The translations under genes were made by a program, and so were the position numbers. The notes beneath the pieces are model-generated. The model saw only the letters and a list, made by a program, of their open reading frames with translations, was not told where the DNA came from and did not search any database. Positions 42,993 through 52,993 of a stretch of DNA of 64,000 nt are shown here, in pieces (positions within the stretch are counted from its first letter, which is position 1; every line of letters begins with the position of its first letter). Source of the DNA: Phialophora verrucosa (taxonomy: Eukaryota > Ascomycota > Eurotiomycetes > Chaetothyriales > Herpotrichiellaceae); assembly GCA_002099365.1 (NCBI GenBank), contig MSED01000006.1, positions 248,001-312,000 of the forward strand. The letters are read 5' to 3'.

Positions 42993-43604
42993 TTAGGTCT
43001 TCGACCACACACATAGTCCAATGCCGGCGCACACGAGGATCATGCCTAACCACGTGTCCCGCGAAATGAGTTTGCCTTCAGCATACCACTCCCCAAGAAC
43101 AGTGAACAGAAACGCCAAAGAATTCGTGATCGGCACGGTAAGAGACAGTTCTGCGCGAGCAGGTCAGCGCCGACCGCTTGGAAAGGGCGGTGTCTCATGA
43201 ACCGCAGTCCCCTCACTCCCATCATGATGGACACTACCAGCCACGGAGCTCAACACAACGGGCAAAACAGGAAGCGTGAGGTGAAACATACCAGCTTGCC
43301 CAACCAGGAGGAAAAACCAGATACTGCCTGTCAAATTCATGACCAAGGGGATAGCATAGGCGGGGCTCTTCAAGAGGCCCAAGACAGTGAAGAACGCCTT
43401 GGCGATTTGACGTGCAATCCATGATCGATTTGGGTCGGTGATCGAGGCGTGCGAGGGAGCTATGTAATTGACGGCGGCTTTGCGGATGAAGGGCGTCGTG
43501 AAGCCCCAGCAGATGCCGACGAGGAGGAAGGAAAGAATGTAGTTGAATGGTGAGGGAGTGGAAGGACTTGGGTCCGTGTCCGCGTCTGCGGCCGTCGATG
43601 ACAT
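42993..43604 (-). CDS. TMEM234-family (UPF0546) small membrane protein
   Basis: Exons 43604-43292 and 43150-42993 give 156 residues. Four hydrophobic segments are seen: YILSFLLVGICWGFTTPFI, AIPLVMNLTGSIWFFLLVG, the segment after the junction LSLTVPITNSLAFLFTVLGEW, and LGMILVCAGIGLCVW. The motifs WGFTTPFIRKAA near the start and VPITNSLAFLFT plus GEW near the end are those of the TMEM234 family, related in fold to EamA/DMT transporters. No substrate is known. The 141-nt intron is long for this window, but frame and motif continue exactly across it. Confidence 0.88.
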
Positions 43605-44306
43605 CTTTCGCGGTCGTCAAGGGAAGAGAATGGATCAGGGGTACGGAGTCCTGTGTAGGTAAAACGAGCGGACCTGATAAGAGGTTACGTAGATGATCAA
43701 TGGTGCGGATAGTGAGCTTGAGTTCTCTACAAGTAACTGTGCAGTAATTACCGAGACTGTCGAATCTAGTTCAGGGGAAGCGAATATCCGGAACGGATCA
43801 AATTTCTTGCCGGTAAAACGAAGCTTCTTTGCGCCTGCAGTCGCTATTATTCACCGTGACGGGCGGGGTCTTCGGCGGCGTGGGCGGCTGCGAAGCAACC
43901 AAATTAAGACAGATTTCCTGCCTCGCTACATCCCAGGTCGAATCAATCACAGCGCAAGGACACATTTCTGTCACTGAGGCAAGATGTGCTTCTTGAATGA
44001 TTTGGACGGTGCTGAGCTGTCTTTAGATGACTGGATACGAGTGACAGCTCAGGAGCCTGATGGGCCAGAGTCCAATTTCCCAGCCTCGTCCAAAGCAAGT
44101 GGCTGGGATCTCACCAGGCAACAATTGTCTCACCTCAACCAGCATGGTGGACCACCATCCCTGAGAGCCATCTTATCTTCTCCGTGCCATCCATTACTCA
44201 CGTAAAAGCTGCAGTGCAATAATTCATCCTTTTGAAAGCCTGAGCAGAAAGACAGCCGAACAAGAGCTAAAGGCTAAAGCTAGACAATACCTCGCTTCAA
44301 CCCATC
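43605..44306. other. Intergenic, divergent promoters
   Basis: 0.7 kb between divergent genes; short open frames only. Confidence 0.5.
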
Positions 44307-45044
44307 ATGCCCACGATCCTTACACCACAAGGCTGGGTCAAGGTCGCGCCTGCTCCTCGCAAGAAGCAACCGGTCTCCAACCCCAAAGCGTCTCTTCGCG
44401 GGCCCCTGGCATATTTGGCCTGTCAACCACAGGCACCGACCCTCAACGTCGGCGGTGGGAACGTCAACAAGACGAAGGCCCCCTTTCCGTACGATCTAAA
44501 CGCCAGTGCGGCGGCGCTCAAACGACAAGGCCACGCGAGTGCAGGGGCGGGGAGCGGGACTATGTCAGCACCACTCATGCACGGGGCTCTCCAGCGAGAC
44601 TACGAGGATGAGAACAAGGTCAACATCCAGATTGTCGAACCCGAGATTGAAACACCAGTATCGAAGCCGAAGTCAAAGTCCAGGAGTCATCGACATCACC
44701 ACGACGACAATCACTCCGTAGGCAGTTCGGGCTCGAGCTTGAGCTCAACTTCCAGTTCCAGTTCCAGTTCGAAATCGAGCGCCAGTTCAAGGTTCAGTGC
44801 TCCGTCGACCAAGTCGTATGCTCGACATAGGCCTGACGAAGCACGGCCTCCGCCACATCCAGTACCGGCAGCAGGTCCGAGAGATTACTTCTATCCGGCC
44901 CCGAGGTATGGGCACCACTATGCGTCTCCACCGCCGCCTCAGATTATGCATGTCCCAATGCCGATGTCGATGCCCATGCCGCCATCGAACGGCCGGAGTC
45001 TATCGTATAGTTGGTATAATGCTACGACGCCGTTGAATATCTAG
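44307..45044 (+). CDS. Disordered Ser/Pro/His-rich protein of unknown function
   Basis: A 245-residue intronless frame from MPTILTPQGWVKVAPAPRKK. The first ~100 residues include GPLAYLACQPQAPTLNVGGG; the middle is basic with HRHHHDD; then a run of Ser (GSSGSSLSSTSSSSSSSKSS), and a Pro/His/Tyr/Met-rich tail with PMPMSMPMPP. No domain, signal peptide or membrane helix is present. Single-frame openness across 738 nt and a clean start support a real gene, but function is unknown. Confidence 0.65.
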   Translation: MPTILTPQGWVKVAPAPRKKQPVSNPKASLRGPLAYLACQPQAPTLNVGGGNVNKTKAPFPYDLNASAAALKRQGHASAGAGSGTMSAPLMHGALQRDYEDENKVNIQIVEPEIETPVSKPKSKSRSHRHHHDDNHSVGSSGSSLSSTSSSSSSSKSSASSRFSAPSTKSYARHRPDEARPPPHPVPAAGPRDYFYPAPRYGHHYASPPPPQIMHVPMPMSMPMPPSNGRSLSYSWYNATTPLNI

Positions 45045-45490
45045 TGATTGTAAAAGCGAGGATGTCTTTGGCATTTGTTAATGATGGACGCGGCATGGCC
45101 ATGGGATGGAGCAGGGCGTACAAAGTACAGGCAACGGTTGTTACGTTCCAGCGTGTAATTGATAGTCGATACCAATTTTACTTGTGCTTGATTAATGCTC
45201 ATATTTACGGGGTACTGAGTAATGTATGCGCCGCCATGTTCTCCCTAGTAGGGTCCATACGGAATAAGTTCCACGAATGCCTCTTGGATCGTCAGGTCGT
45301 ACAGGTACAAATGCAAGTACAGAATCGACCAAGCCACCCCACCCATATATTCAGTATGCGTGCCGCCATGTTCCGTCGAACCTTAGATACCCACCCAACC
45401 CAGTTCCAATCCGCATAGGTCATAAACATCATGTACTATCATTTGTCTCCCTCGATGCATAGAGCAGGGGTTCCCAACGAGGCTGTCCGC
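45045..45490. other. Intergenic, convergent gene ends
   Basis: The sequence AGTATGCGYGCCGCCATGTTC occurs in near-identical form near 45224 and 45356 (about 130 bp apart), a short imperfect direct repeat. No gene is recognised. Confidence 0.4.
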
Positions 45491-46195
45491 TCAATCATCA
45501 TCCTCGACAACCACGATTTTTTCCGTCCTCTTTGACTCCCTGACGGTGCGCACCTGCCTCGTCGGCGGCGGCCGAATGAAGATCTTCTGCGACTTCGTGA
45601 CCATGACCCTCGTCCCGGGATAATTTCCACCCCCAACGAACGTGAGGTTCGCGTCCGGCCGGCGCGGATACGGGTCCATGATGACGATAGGGGGTTTGCG
45701 CCGCGGACGATCCGACGAAGAGGATGACGAGGTGTCGCTGCCGTAGCGTCGTCGCCCGCCGCCGCCGCCCCGGAAGTTGCGGAAGCAGCAGATGCATAGG
45801 AGGAATAACAGGAGCACGCCAAAGAACACGCCGACGACAATCCCGCCGACGGCGCCGGGGGAGAGCCCGTGGTTGTGGTGGTCCACCACGATGACGCTGG
45901 AAGGGCTAGTCGTCACGATTGGGATCAGACTCGTGGTGGTGAGGCTCGGCGTGACGATGATGATGGGCGTAGGACACCACGAGGACGACGTCGTGATCGT
46001 GACCCAGTCACAGTCGCATTCCGTCGTCGTGGTGTAACTCGTTTCCCAGCCCGTCTGTGTCGTGTAACTCGGAGGCACCCAGGCGCTTGTGGTGGCGGTA
46101 GGGGTCCATACTTGCGGCGCGCTGGAGCTGGGCGTGTAGGTGAGCCATTGCCCTTGGCCTGCGTCGTCGGGCTGTCTCTTTTCAATCACCGGCAT
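45491..46195 (-). CDS. Single-pass membrane protein with Thr/Ser-rich ectodomain
   Basis: A 234-residue intronless frame. About 105 residues rich in Thr, Ser, Pro and Trp (WTPTATTSAWVPPS, TECDCDWVTITTSSSWCP) precede a Gly-started membrane helix (AVGGIVVGVFFGVLLLFLLCIC), then a basic/Gly-rich cytosolic stop (CFRNFRGGGGGRRRYG), a Ser run and an acidic end (VVVEDDD). There is no N-terminal signal peptide, so the helix probably acts as a reverse signal-anchor with the Thr-rich part outside. The layout is that of Mid2/Wsc-like wall sensors, but no sensor domain is recognised, so only the topology is claimed. Confidence 0.75.
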   Translation of the reverse strand: MPVIEKRQPDDAGQGQWLTYTPSSSAPQVWTPTATTSAWVPPSYTTQTGWETSYTTTTECDCDWVTITTSSSWCPTPIIIVTPSLTTTSLIPIVTTSPSSVIVVDHHNHGLSPGAVGGIVVGVFFGVLLLFLLCICCFRNFRGGGGGRRRYGSDTSSSSSSDRPRRKPPIVIMDPYPRRPDANLTFVGGGNYPGTRVMVTKSQKIFIRPPPTRQVRTVRESKRTEKIVVVEDDD

Positions 46196-46905
46196 TGCGG
46201 AATCGATTGTTCACCTGGCTGCGTTGAGCGACAAGACGGCATCGAGGAGGGCAGACCTTGCAACTTGGGAACTCGAAGCTCGAAGCTGACAACGGACACA
46301 CCATTCAAGGCACATGCATTATGCATGCGAGACATTGCGCCTAGCATGACGACGCAGGCGAGCTTTTTACCAGCCACCTTTTTCGTCACGCCATCGTTTG
46401 CTTGGAGGGGACGTTGCTTTACACACAAATGCAGGCGGCTGGAAACTGAGCTGAAGCCGGAGCTAAAGGAGAAGGAGGGCCGGGGAGGGGTGGAGGGGTA
46501 ATTGGCGTGGCCAATCGGCTTCATACCAGCGCTCCGCGTGCCCCGGAAGCTTCTTCTCAGATTTACAGAACATTGGAATACAAAAAGTATAACGTGAATG
46601 TTCGTCTCGGTTCACATCAAGCGGGCCCGGCATCGAAGAACATGATGCTCGCGCTGTTGCAGAAGTACCTCTTAGCGTTGTGCAAGCCATGCGCGAGGCT
46701 GCGCAATCGTGACAGTCCAATAACGATGAGTTGACCTTTCCCTCACCAGCTGGTCGGGCCCTGGCTCATGTCGTGTCACCTGAACAACTCAGGCCATTCG
46801 TTCTTGTCACATTCGTGCATACTCCGAGAGCCAACGACAAAACTACTCGTCTCTGCGCGGACAACGCATGCAGAGCCATGTACTCGTATTTGGGGTAAGT
46901 TCGAG
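46196..46905. other. Intergenic, divergent promoters
   Basis: 0.7 kb between divergent starts, with a purine-rich plus-strand stretch around 46450-46500. No gene is recognised. Confidence 0.5.
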
Positions 46906-48088
46906 ATGAGCTTCATTTTCAACCCTTCCTGCACCTCCCGTCCCGGGCTGGCACCGCAGCGATGGCCCTCCCATTCCACAGGTATGTATGCCACACCCTC
47001 CCTTGAGCCCAACTTGCTCACAATTCCACAGTTATGCCGATGCGAAGCCTTTCAAGTTCATTGTCGGTGCGGCGGCCAAGCCCTTCTTCATCCACGCCAA
47101 ACTTGCTGCCCATCAATCAAGTACCCTGGCCACCCTGATCGACGGTGCAATGATTGAAGCGAAGAGAGAATTTGCTGTGTTTTACGATGTGGACGAGGAG
47201 ACTTTCATTCGCTTCATGCAGTTCGCCTACACCGGTGACTACTCTGTTGCTGACCCGGATGTGGTCCTCTTCCAGGAAGACATTGCTGTTGAGAATGGAG
47301 TTGGCAGCAGAGGGTCTATCTCTCCAAAGGCAGTCGATGATTCAGACGCGCCCGCCGAAGAACCTCTCCCCGATGACGCTCCCGACGAAGAACCTCCCGC
47401 CGCTGAAGCTCCCGACGAAGAACCTTTCGCCGATAACGCTCCCGACGAAGTACCTCTCGCCGAAGAACCTTCCACCGAAGCTCCGGATTATCATATAGTT
47501 CCTGACATATATCCCCGCCGAAGAGGCGCCCGCCACCGCAGAACGTTCGCCGAAGTACCTGCCATCGAAGATGGGCAAGTTGCCGACGATGCTGAGATAT
47601 ATTCCCCCGTGGAGCCGGCAATTGTCAGTTCTCCCACACGGAAACCAAAGGGTCAACAGCTCTGGGAGTCTTTCCAAGACAAAGCCATCGTGAATTGCCC
47701 GAGCCCGGCATGGGAGCCGAGCATCAACCAAGATGATTGCGAGGACTATACACCGGTCTTTCTCTGCCATGCCAAACTCTATGTGTTTTCCGACAAATAT
47801 GGCATCGAACCGTTAATCAAACTCGTCTTGCAGAAACTTCGGCTCAATCTCTCAAGATTCACCTTGCATTCGCGGCGCGCTGGTGATGTTGTCGAACTCG
47901 TGAGATATGCGTATGAGCATACCACCGATTACGTGGGAGGCTTCGATCGACTCCGCGATCTGGTTTCTGATTATGTGGTCTGCCATATTGAGAAGATTGT
48001 GGAATACGGTGACTTTACGAAACTGATTCAGGAAAATGGTGATGTGACCAAGGATATCATGCCCAAGCTAATGGAGCGGCTGGACTAA
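46906..48088 (+). CDS. BTB/POZ domain protein with acidic repeat insert
   Basis: BTB fold at the N-terminus: KPFKFIVGAAAKPFFIHAKLAAHQSS, then FYDVDEETFIRFMQFAYTGDYSVADPDVV. A ~150-residue low-complexity acidic insert follows, including the 30-nt repeat listed separately. The C-terminal part starts CHAKLYVFSDKYGIEPLIKLVLQKL, the segment that usually follows BTB in fungal proteins. Such proteins often mediate protein-protein contacts, some as cullin-3 adaptors. The start is uncertain: ATG 46906 with an intron at 46986-47031 (donor GTATGC) gives 378 residues and a continuous frame; ATG 46988 without intron gives 366. The body from 47032 to the stop is secure. Confidence 0.82.
47357..47488 (+). 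repeat. 30-nt coding tandem repeat (EEPxxxxAPD)
   Basis: Three adjacent copies of a 30-nt unit beginning GAAGAACCT (47357, 47387, 47417) encode EEPLPDDAPD, EEPPAAEAPD and EEPFADNAPD; a fourth, diverged copy follows from 47447. The unit keeps frame, so copy number changes would lengthen the acidic linker without breaking the protein. Confidence 0.85.
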
Positions 48089-48638
48089 GCTACAGACTTG
48101 CAAGTTTAAGTGGCTGTGAGGGTTGCGAAGAGACATGGTTTCATGGCATTAAGGGCAAGCAAGAGCCGGTGGATAGTGTTTCCAATGTCTCTTCCACATC
48201 AGCACTGTCTGTCCACAAAATTTGCCCGTCTTCTCCGTGGAGCAACTGCAGGCTCTTCTAATGTTCTATTGAGTATGCCTGATCTTGCGGGGTTGCCCCA
48301 GATCCTATGACATCGACGTTTCACACTTGTCCATACGTAGGGAGAAGTAATTCTTGGTTGCAAACGACATGCTACGCTGGATGGATGGGGCTGGCTAATG
48401 CTGTCATGCTGGATTCATGTCAAATAGGATCGGTTGTTGTATTGTCTGCGGCCTTCTCCGAATGTCACCAAAGCCTCAATCCAACACACTTTCATTTCCT
48501 CCTATGAAACGCTTTCGTCGAGTCCATCCTACCCTCTGACATATACGGGACTAATATTCATCCTTACCTTTCTGCTGCTGTCTGTACCTAAAAGCGCGCG
48601 CCTCTGGAATCCCCCATCCAAGCCTCCTTCATTAAATC
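48089..48638. other. Intergenic, promoter of the PhyH gene
   Basis: 0.55 kb between two plus-strand genes; short open frames only. Confidence 0.5.
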
Positions 48639-49655
48639 ATGGCTCCCTCACGCATATCACCTGAACCGTCCTTAGAGCCCGCGCAGGGCCTCACTCCGAA
48701 ACAACTGGCCTCGTTCGAGCGCGACGGCTACCTCATCATCCCAGACTACCTCTCCGCCGAGACATGCCAGAGCCTCCTCTCCAAGACACATCAACTGCTT
48801 ACCGACTTCCCTCTGGCCGACCACCCCATGACCAAATTCACGACGGGCACGGACTCCCACGGCAACAGCACCTCCAAGGAGCACGTGGGCGACGACTACT
48901 TCCTCTCGTCGGGCGACAAGGTGCGCTTCTTCTTCGAGGAGGACGCATTCGACGCGCAGACCGGCGCACTCACCAAGGCCAAGGAACGCGCGATCAACAA
49001 GATCGGCCACAACCTACACGGGCTGGTGCCCGAGTTCGCCAACGTGTCGCACGCCGGGCCCATCGGACGACGCAACGCCGCGATCGCGCGCGACCTGGGG
49101 TACCGCGACCCGCGCCTCCTGCAGAGCATGGTGATCTGCAAGCAGCCCGAGATTGGCGGCGCCGTGCCGCCGCACCAGGACTCGACGTTCCTGTACACGG
49201 ACCGGCCGTCGGCCGTGGGGTTCTGGATCGCCCTCGAGGACGCGACCGTGCAGAACGGATGTCTGAGTTTCGCGCCGGGCAGCCATCGCAGGGCGCCGGT
49301 CCGGGAGCGGTTCGTCAGGAAGGCAGACAACTCGGGCACGACGTTTGAGCGCGTGCCCGACGAGGCGCAGTGGCCGAGGGATTTTCGGCATGAACCAGAG
49401 TCGCAGTCACAGACACAGCCACAGCCTCCTCACGAAGAATATACCCTCGGGGAAGTCAAGGCCGGCAGTCTGGTGCTCATCCACGGCAATATCCTGCACA
49501 AGAGCGAGAAGAACACGAGTCCCAAGGGACGCATCATCTACACCTTCCACCTCATCGAAGGGGAGGAGCACTACGACGAGAAGAACTGGTTGCAAGTCCC
49601 TGGCGGGCCCGCGGCCTTTACGAGGCTGGACGGCAAGGTAGATGTCATACATTGA
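48639..49655 (+). CDS. Phytanoyl-CoA dioxygenase (PhyH) family protein
   Basis: A 338-residue intronless Fe(II)/2-oxoglutarate oxygenase. The N-terminal LASFERDGYLIIPDYLS is the family start. The iron ligands are His179 and Asp181 in PPHQDSTFLY and His287 in HGNILHKSEKN. NGCLSFAPGSHR, which orients the fold, lies between them, and GRIIYTFHLIEG carries the Arg expected to bind 2-oxoglutarate. The long VGDDYFLSSGDKVRFFFEEDAFD segment matches the PHYHD1 branch rather than secondary-metabolite PhyH enzymes. Its natural substrate is unknown. A (GTGAT)4 repeat lies just after the stop. Confidence 0.92.
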   Translation: MAPSRISPEPSLEPAQGLTPKQLASFERDGYLIIPDYLSAETCQSLLSKTHQLLTDFPLADHPMTKFTTGTDSHGNSTSKEHVGDDYFLSSGDKVRFFFEEDAFDAQTGALTKAKERAINKIGHNLHGLVPEFANVSHAGPIGRRNAAIARDLGYRDPRLLQSMVICKQPEIGGAVPPHQDSTFLYTDRPSAVGFWIALEDATVQNGCLSFAPGSHRRAPVRERFVRKADNSGTTFERVPDEAQWPRDFRHEPESQSQTQPQPPHEEYTLGEVKAGSLVLIHGNILHKSEKNTSPKGRIIYTFHLIEGEEHYDEKNWLQVPGGPAAFTRLDGKVDVIH

Positions 49656-50415
49656 TAATGAGGTGATGTGATGTGATGTGATACAATATCATTTGATGTA
49701 GAAATGCGCCCGCACTCGGCCGACACCCTCGTAGGGCTTCGACGTCGCGTTTCGTTCGATGCGACTTGTAAACTAGAATTCATCGTCGCTGTGGCAGTCG
49801 CATAGACACGCATAGACACGGGCGGGCATGGGCAATGGCGTTTAGCGATTTCGCAGCCGAAGTCGAAGTCATCACATGCATGGTACAGAAGTACCGGAGC
49901 AACGACTACGGCAGGTTAACCTCACATGCTCGCACGGGCCGGTGTCTGTCATGTAAAAAGCGGCATGGCGGGGAATGGCGGGCACCACGGTACTCGACGA
50001 GCATTAATAGTTGGTAGTCGTGGCATTCGGTAGGCATCTTCCAACTGGAGCGGTGACGTAGCGATATTTACTGGGTACACATTATTATCGGCTGCTGCGT
50101 CGTGACGAGGTGCGTGGCGGGCTCGATTCGAGTTGTTAAGTCTTCCAGTATTTCTACACAGTACATGGGATTCAATTAAAAGCACGTTTATCTCTCTGTC
50201 CGTTCCATTCATCCATCCATCCATCCACTCAGACAGCGCAGCGCAGTGCGTGGATAGACTAGAAGACTAGGTCGTCCACACGCACAACTTCAAAGTTCGC
50301 CGTGAATCCGATTTGATTCGACCTCAATATCAGTTTCTGCCCTCTGGATCTCAACAACTCAAACTAGCTTCGTCTTCGTCTTCATCTTCATCTTCACATT
50401 CAGTCCGACCCAAAA
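49656..50415. other. Intergenic with two short microsatellites
   Basis: Contains (GTGAT)4 at 49663-49682 right after the PhyH stop and a CATC run at about 50210-50226. No gene is recognised. Confidence 0.55.
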
Positions 50416-51174
50416 ATGTCCAGACCACAACTCATCTCCCGTCCGTCCAGCGTGGTGGCGCAGAAAAAGACCATCATCCTCGTGACAGGCGGGAACACGG
50501 GCATCGGGTACGAGATCGTCAAGAGACTCGCGCGCGACAGCCCCAACAATCAAGTGCTCATGGGCTGTCGGGACACGCACAAGGGCGAAGAGGCAGTGGC
50601 GTCGATGGGCGCGCCCATCAACGTGAATCCCATCCAATTGGACATCACGGACGACGAGTCAATCGAGCACTGCTTCCTCGCCGTGCAGCAGCATTTCGGC
50701 AAGCTCGACGTCTTGGTCAACAACGCCGGCACGGCGGCTCAGCACCTGCCCCCGGACGCGACGCTACGGGACAAATTCGACCTCTGCATGAACGTCAATG
50801 TCACTTCTACGGCGGTCTTGACCGAGAAATTGGCCCCGCTGCTCGAAAAGTCGACCCTTCCCAAGGTGATTTTCATTACCTCGACGCTGGGCTCGCTCCA
50901 GACGACGCTCAAGGGCCTCATGTTCAAGGGTCCGTGGTACAATTCGAGCAAGACCGCTGTCAATGCCCTGGCCGTTTACTACGCGAAGCTGTACCCGCGG
51001 TGGAAGGTCAACACAGTGTGTCCGGGCTATCGGGCCACGGGACTGAACAATGCAGAACTGACTGAAGACACGGACCCGAGCCTGGGAGCTGTGCGGGCTG
51101 CTGAATTGGTTGCCGAAGGACCGGACGGTGTGACAGGGACGTATTCGCGCGCCGGCGGGCCGATACCATGGTGA
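50416..51174 (+). CDS. Short-chain dehydrogenase/reductase
   Basis: A 252-residue intronless classical SDR. Cofactor motif TGGNTGIG (residues 24-31), DVLVNNAG with the structural Asn, FITSTLGS with the catalytic Ser region, and Tyr175-x-x-x-Lys179 in YNSSKTAVNAL. CPGYRATGLN follows as the usual post-active-site loop. The residue after the second beta strand (MGCRDTHKG) has Arg, which favours NADPH. The closest recognisable type is carbonyl-reductase-like. It ends 58 bp before the 3' end of the convergent transporter. Confidence 0.93.
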   Translation: MSRPQLISRPSSVVAQKKTIILVTGGNTGIGYEIVKRLARDSPNNQVLMGCRDTHKGEEAVASMGAPINVNPIQLDITDDESIEHCFLAVQQHFGKLDVLVNNAGTAAQHLPPDATLRDKFDLCMNVNVTSTAVLTEKLAPLLEKSTLPKVIFITSTLGSLQTTLKGLMFKGPWYNSSKTAVNALAVYYAKLYPRWKVNTVCPGYRATGLNNAELTEDTDPSLGAVRAAELVAEGPDGVTGTYSRAGGPIPW

Positions 51175-51232
51175 TGAACGAGCGGGATCAGAATTCCTTC
51201 TTGGATCAGGATTCGCGTGTGAATTTGAATTC

Positions 51233-52555
51233 TCACGAAAGTAGAGCCTCTCCTTCTTCGGCGTCCTCCAGCGTAGCAGCGGCGCCTGTGCGTGTCCGTA
51301 GCGTCACATAGCTCGACAGTTGAAAGCTCCAATGGCAGCACATCCCGGCTAAAAAGCCAATAGCATCGTTCTTGAACGCAATAAGCAAGCCTGCTGTCAC
51401 GAGCATGACGGACCATCTGCGCTTTCTCTCGTCATCCGTGATCTCGTTGCTGCGGGGGTTATCTTCTTTACTCAGGTCTCGCGCTCGCGGCGTGTTTAGA
51501 CTCTCACCCACGCTCGCCAGCTCTAAGCCGGCCGCGATGATCATGACGGACAGCAGCGCCAGCGGGAATCTGCGCAACAGACTCGTGAGGCTTTCGCCGA
51601 AGAGGACGCCCAAGAGGAGCTTGAGCAGTCCGAGAAATATGATGCTCGCACCGGAGCGAGCGCCAAAGCGATATTGAGCAGCCAGGCCGCCGGAGCCATG
51701 GCATACAGGCATGGCGCCAAACCAACAGCCGATGAGATTCATTCCAGCCACGCTTATCCCGATCGCCGTGACGGAGGGTGTTTCAATCTCGGGAAGCAGG
51801 TCGGCGGCGAGGTGTGTGACGGCGATGATGGAGTTGAGGGTAGTTAGTGGAAGTTGGCCAACGCCCGCGTCGAGTATTCCTGCCTTCCATTCACTCCCCG
51901 TGGGTGCTTGAATGTAGGGATGCCATGAGCGGAATCTGGGCAACCGGCCATGTTTATCGCCCACAACCTGAACAATTGCAAACACGATACCGAGCAGGAA
52001 GACGATCAAGGCATACGGCGTTCTCGGCCGTAGGTTGGTCGCGAAGAGGGCGAGGAACGCAAGGATCATCCACAGATAGTTGTCCAGCCAGAACGGCGCG
52101 GTCCAAGACAGTGAAGCGAGTGCTTTTCCGCCGGCGGCAAGGATCAAGCTCAACCCGGCGCCAACCTGGATGCCTTTCACAACGGGGATCGGAATGACCC
52201 TTGTGAACCATGTCAGAAGCCCCGTGACGCTGAAGAGCAGAATACAGGTCGACACGAAGAGTCCGGCTGCCGCGGTCTGGCCCGCTGTGAGGGATTTGAG
52301 AATCGCAACGGCCGCGATCGCTTTCATCGGCTGCACCGGAAGCGGGATCCCAAAGAATGCGCCGGTGAGGATGTTGTAGATGCCGGTGAAGATCAAGGTT
52401 GTTGTCAGAGAGATCTGATGCCCTTCAGTCAACGCGATGACGATGGGCAAGAAGGTGCCTAGGTCTCCGAGAGAGCCGGAGACCTCGTTCCATGGCTGTC
52501 GGCGGAAGGTCGAGAGATTGTGGGTGGCAAGATGACGGAGTCGCGACTGATTCAT
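51233..52555 (-). CDS. MOT1-family molybdate transporter
   Basis: A 440-residue membrane protein with about ten helices, intronless; start taken at ATG 52555 (MNQSRLRHLATHNL), the first in frame. Family signatures are NEVSGSLGDLGTFLPIVIAL near the N-terminus, PVQPMKAIAAVAI in helix 3, and FGAMPVCHGSGGLAAQYRFGARSG in the middle, all characteristic of MOT1 (formerly grouped with SulP sulfate transporters but without a STAS domain). MOT1 proteins carry molybdate at high affinity, supplying the molybdenum cofactor of nitrate reductase. The 60-residue polar loop before the last helix (LSKEDNPRSNEITDDERKR) faces the cytosol. Confidence 0.92.
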   Translation of the reverse strand: MNQSRLRHLATHNLSTFRRQPWNEVSGSLGDLGTFLPIVIALTEGHQISLTTTLIFTGIYNILTGAFFGIPLPVQPMKAIAAVAILKSLTAGQTAAAGLFVSTCILLFSVTGLLTWFTRVIPIPVVKGIQVGAGLSLILAAGGKALASLSWTAPFWLDNYLWMILAFLALFATNLRPRTPYALIVFLLGIVFAIVQVVGDKHGRLPRFRSWHPYIQAPTGSEWKAGILDAGVGQLPLTTLNSIIAVTHLAADLLPEIETPSVTAIGISVAGMNLIGCWFGAMPVCHGSGGLAAQYRFGARSGASIIFLGLLKLLLGVLFGESLTSLLRRFPLALLSVMIIAAGLELASVGESLNTPRARDLSKEDNPRSNEITDDERKRRWSVMLVTAGLLIAFKNDAIGFLAGMCCHWSFQLSSYVTLRTRTGAAATLEDAEEGEALLS

Positions 52556-52993
52556 GGTGGTTGTGCTCTGTGGATTCTGGCCCGTCTCTGCCCATAGCAA
52601 TGCGAAGGAAGAGAAAAGGCGTTCGACACGCAAGGATGGGAAAGGTGATACAAATAGTCAGCAGAGGATGGCAGATGATGTGGTGTTGCGGATAAACCTC
52701 TGGATGAATGATCACCACCGTCGCCGCCCACTAACCAATCGCAACAGAAGAAGCCGGTGACAAGGCTGCCACCCACTGCCACCAGCGCGGCAATGACCAG
52801 AGGCTATAGCTGCTAGTAGATGATACAAGCTGTGTGGTGCTACCAGAATTAGTTCTAACTGACAATCAGTTTGGCGAAACGCACGCTCGAGGTCGCCCCG
52901 CAAATTCTTCTACATATTGTACAAGTTTGGAAGCTCAAAATGCAGTCAGTGCCCCTCGAAACTGGTCCTCTCATATACTCGGCTGCCCTCAAA
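52556..52993. other. Intergenic region
   Basis: 0.44 kb with the transporter promoter and the 3' end of the Prp24-like gene; no gene seen. Confidence 0.5.

Noticed and set aside
48764..49391. Long overlapping frames on both strands across the PhyH gene
   Set aside because: They are Arg/Ala-rich shadows caused by GC-rich third positions; the PhyH frame has all metal ligands.
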